Assembly (NCBI GenBank): GCA_016882585.1
Contig: VGPP01000087.1
Span: forward strand, 1 to 6,929
Length of the DNA: 6,929 nucleotides
Direction: 5' to 3'
Source: Cyanobacteria bacterium M_surface_7_m2_037
GTDB lineage: Bacteria; Cyanobacteriota; Cyanobacteriia; PCC-6307; Cyanobiaceae
How positions within the stretch are numbered: the first letter of the stretch is position 1; each line of letters begins with the position of its first letter. The notes beneath the pieces were generated by a model, which was not told the origin of the DNA, did not search any database, and saw only the letters and a list, made by a program, of their open reading frames with translations. The translations under genes were made by a program, and so were the position numbers. Shown in pieces: positions 5,897 through 6,929 of this stretch.

Positions 5897-6929
5897 ATGG
5901 CGAAGCGCTCCCTGGCCAGCCTCTCCGCTGATGAACTGCACGGCAAGCGCGTGCTGGTCCGGGTCGACTTCAACGTGCCCCTCAACGATGCCGGCGCCAT
6001 CACCGATGACACCCGCATCCGCGCGGCCCTGCCCACCATCAACGACCTCACCGGCAAGGGCGCCAAGGTGATCCTCTCGGCCCACTTCGGCCGTCCCAAG
6101 GGCCAGGTGAATGAGGGCATGCGCCTCACCCCCGTGGCCGCCCGCCTGAGCGAACTGCTGGGCAAGAGCGTGGTGAAGACCGACAGCTGCATCGGCCCCG
6201 ACGCCGAAGCCAAGGTGGCCGCCATGGCCGAGGGCGATGTGGTGCTGCTGGAGAACGTGCGCTTCTTCGCTGAGGAAGAGAAGAACGAAGGCGATTTCGC
6301 CAAGCAGCTGGCAGCCCTGGCTGATGTGTATGTGAACGACGCCTTCGGCGCCGCCCACCGCGCCCACGCCTCCACCGAGGGCGTGACCCAGTACCTGAGC
6401 CCCAGCGTGGCCGGTTACCTGATGGAGAAGGAGCTGCAGTACCTGCAGGGCGCCATCGATGAGCCCAAGCGTCCCCTTGCCGCGATCGTGGGCGGCTCCA
6501 AGGTGAGCTCCAAGATCGGCGTGCTCGAGGCCCTGCTCGACAAGTGCGACAAGATCCTCGTGGGCGGCGGCATGGTCTTCACCTTCTACAAAGCCCGCGG
6601 CCTGGCCGTTGGCAAGAGCCTGGTGGAAGAGGACAAGCTGGAGCTGGCTAAGGAACTCGAGGCCAAGGCTGCTGCCAAGGGCGTTCAGTTCCTGCTGCCC
6701 ACCGATGTGGTGCTCGCCGACAACTTCGCCCCTGACGCCAACACCCAGATCGCCAATGTGAACGCGATCCCCGACGGCTGGATGGGCCTCGACATCGGCC
6801 CCGATTCCGTGAAGGTGTTCCAGGACGCCCTGGCCGACTGCAAGACCGTGATCTGGAACGGCCCCATGGGCGTGTTCGAGTTCGACGCCTTCGCCGCCGG
6901 CACCAACGCCATCGCCACCACCCTGGCCG
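5897..6929 (+). CDS. pgk: Phosphoglycerate kinase (3' partial)
   Basis: PGK interconverts 3-phosphoglycerate and 1,3-bisphosphoglycerate with ATP/ADP, in the Calvin cycle and glycolysis, in the cytoplasm. The first 344 residues are present of about 400 usual for the family; the end lies beyond the window. The start MAKRSLASLS at 5897 places the PGK signature VLVRVDFNVP at residues 19-28, as expected. Other family motifs in order are AHFGRPKG (62-69), LLENVRFF, VNDAFGAAHRAHAS, AAIVGGSKVSSKIGVLEAL, GGGMVFTFYKA and WNGPMGVFE. No Shine-Dalgarno site precedes the ATG. It follows the phosphatase gene on the same strand after 44 bases. Codon use is strongly GC-ending and uniform, as expected for a highly expressed gene. 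The identification is secure. Confidence 0.98.
   Translation, partial: MAKRSLASLSADELHGKRVLVRVDFNVPLNDAGAITDDTRIRAALPTINDLTGKGAKVILSAHFGRPKGQVNEGMRLTPVAARLSELLGKSVVKTDSCIGPDAEAKVAAMAEGDVVLLENVRFFAEEEKNEGDFAKQLAALADVYVNDAFGAAHRAHASTEGVTQYLSPSVAGYLMEKELQYLQGAIDEPKRPLAAIVGGSKVSSKIGVLEALLDKCDKILVGGGMVFTFYKARGLAVGKSLVEEDKLELAKELEAKAAAKGVQFLLPTDVVLADNFAPDANTQIANVNAIPDGWMGLDIGPDSVKVFQDALADCKTVIWNGPMGVFEFDAFAAGTNAIATTLA

Noticed and set aside
5861..6367. 168-residue minus-strand frame opposite pgk
   Set aside because: It lies wholly opposite the well-conserved PGK N-terminal half and has no motif of its own.
1..6929. CRISPR arrays, tRNA or rRNA genes, transposases
   Set aside because: No regularly spaced repeats, cloverleaf-like segments or transposase motifs were seen; almost all bases are accounted for by protein-coding genes.

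Overview
The window comes from a GC-rich bacterium (hand counts of sample lines give about 55-70% GC). It is most likely a cyanobacterium of the Synechococcus/Cyanobium group. The grounds are a Nif11-family domain, two copies of the cyanobacterial HIP1 octamer GCGATCGC, sparse Shine-Dalgarno sites, and the sequence style of the PGK, RluD and YlqF proteins. The genus is an inference from remembered families, not a database result.

Layout, left to right. (1) 1-1184, +: the 3' part of an oligopeptide/nickel-type ABC transporter ATPase carrying two nucleotide-binding domains on one chain. (2) 1160-3764, -: a tight three-gene unit, usp -> ylqF/rbgA -> rluD. Both internal junctions are 4-base GTGA overlaps, with a GTG start inside the upstream gene's TGA. 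The unit converges on the ABC gene with a 25-base tail-to-tail overlap. (3) 3765-3869: a short divergent intergenic region. (4) 3870-5852, +: a membrane-bound SpoIIE/RsbU-type PP2C phosphatase with a Cache-like extracytoplasmic sensor and a HAMP domain. Its composition is lower in GC than that of its neighbours. (5) 5897-end, +: the 5' four-fifths or so of pgk, phosphoglycerate kinase, running off the window.

Functionally, YlqF/RbgA (50S assembly GTPase) and RluD (23S rRNA pseudouridine synthase) both act on the large ribosomal subunit. They are coupled to each other and to a small universal stress protein. The phosphatase looks like a signalling module of the partner-switching type, but no anti-sigma kinase or antagonist lies beside it. 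PGK is central carbon metabolism (Calvin cycle and glycolysis).

The most notable observation is at the 3' end of rluD. The ORF continues past the expected end of RluD into a complete Nif11-like domain. The join lies at a C5 run (coding strand). One extra C there would end RluD with TGA at a normal length of 323 residues. It would also leave a separate 77-residue Nif11 gene with its own GAGG site 8 bases before an ATG. This is either a recent gene fusion, a slippage site, or a one-base sequence error.
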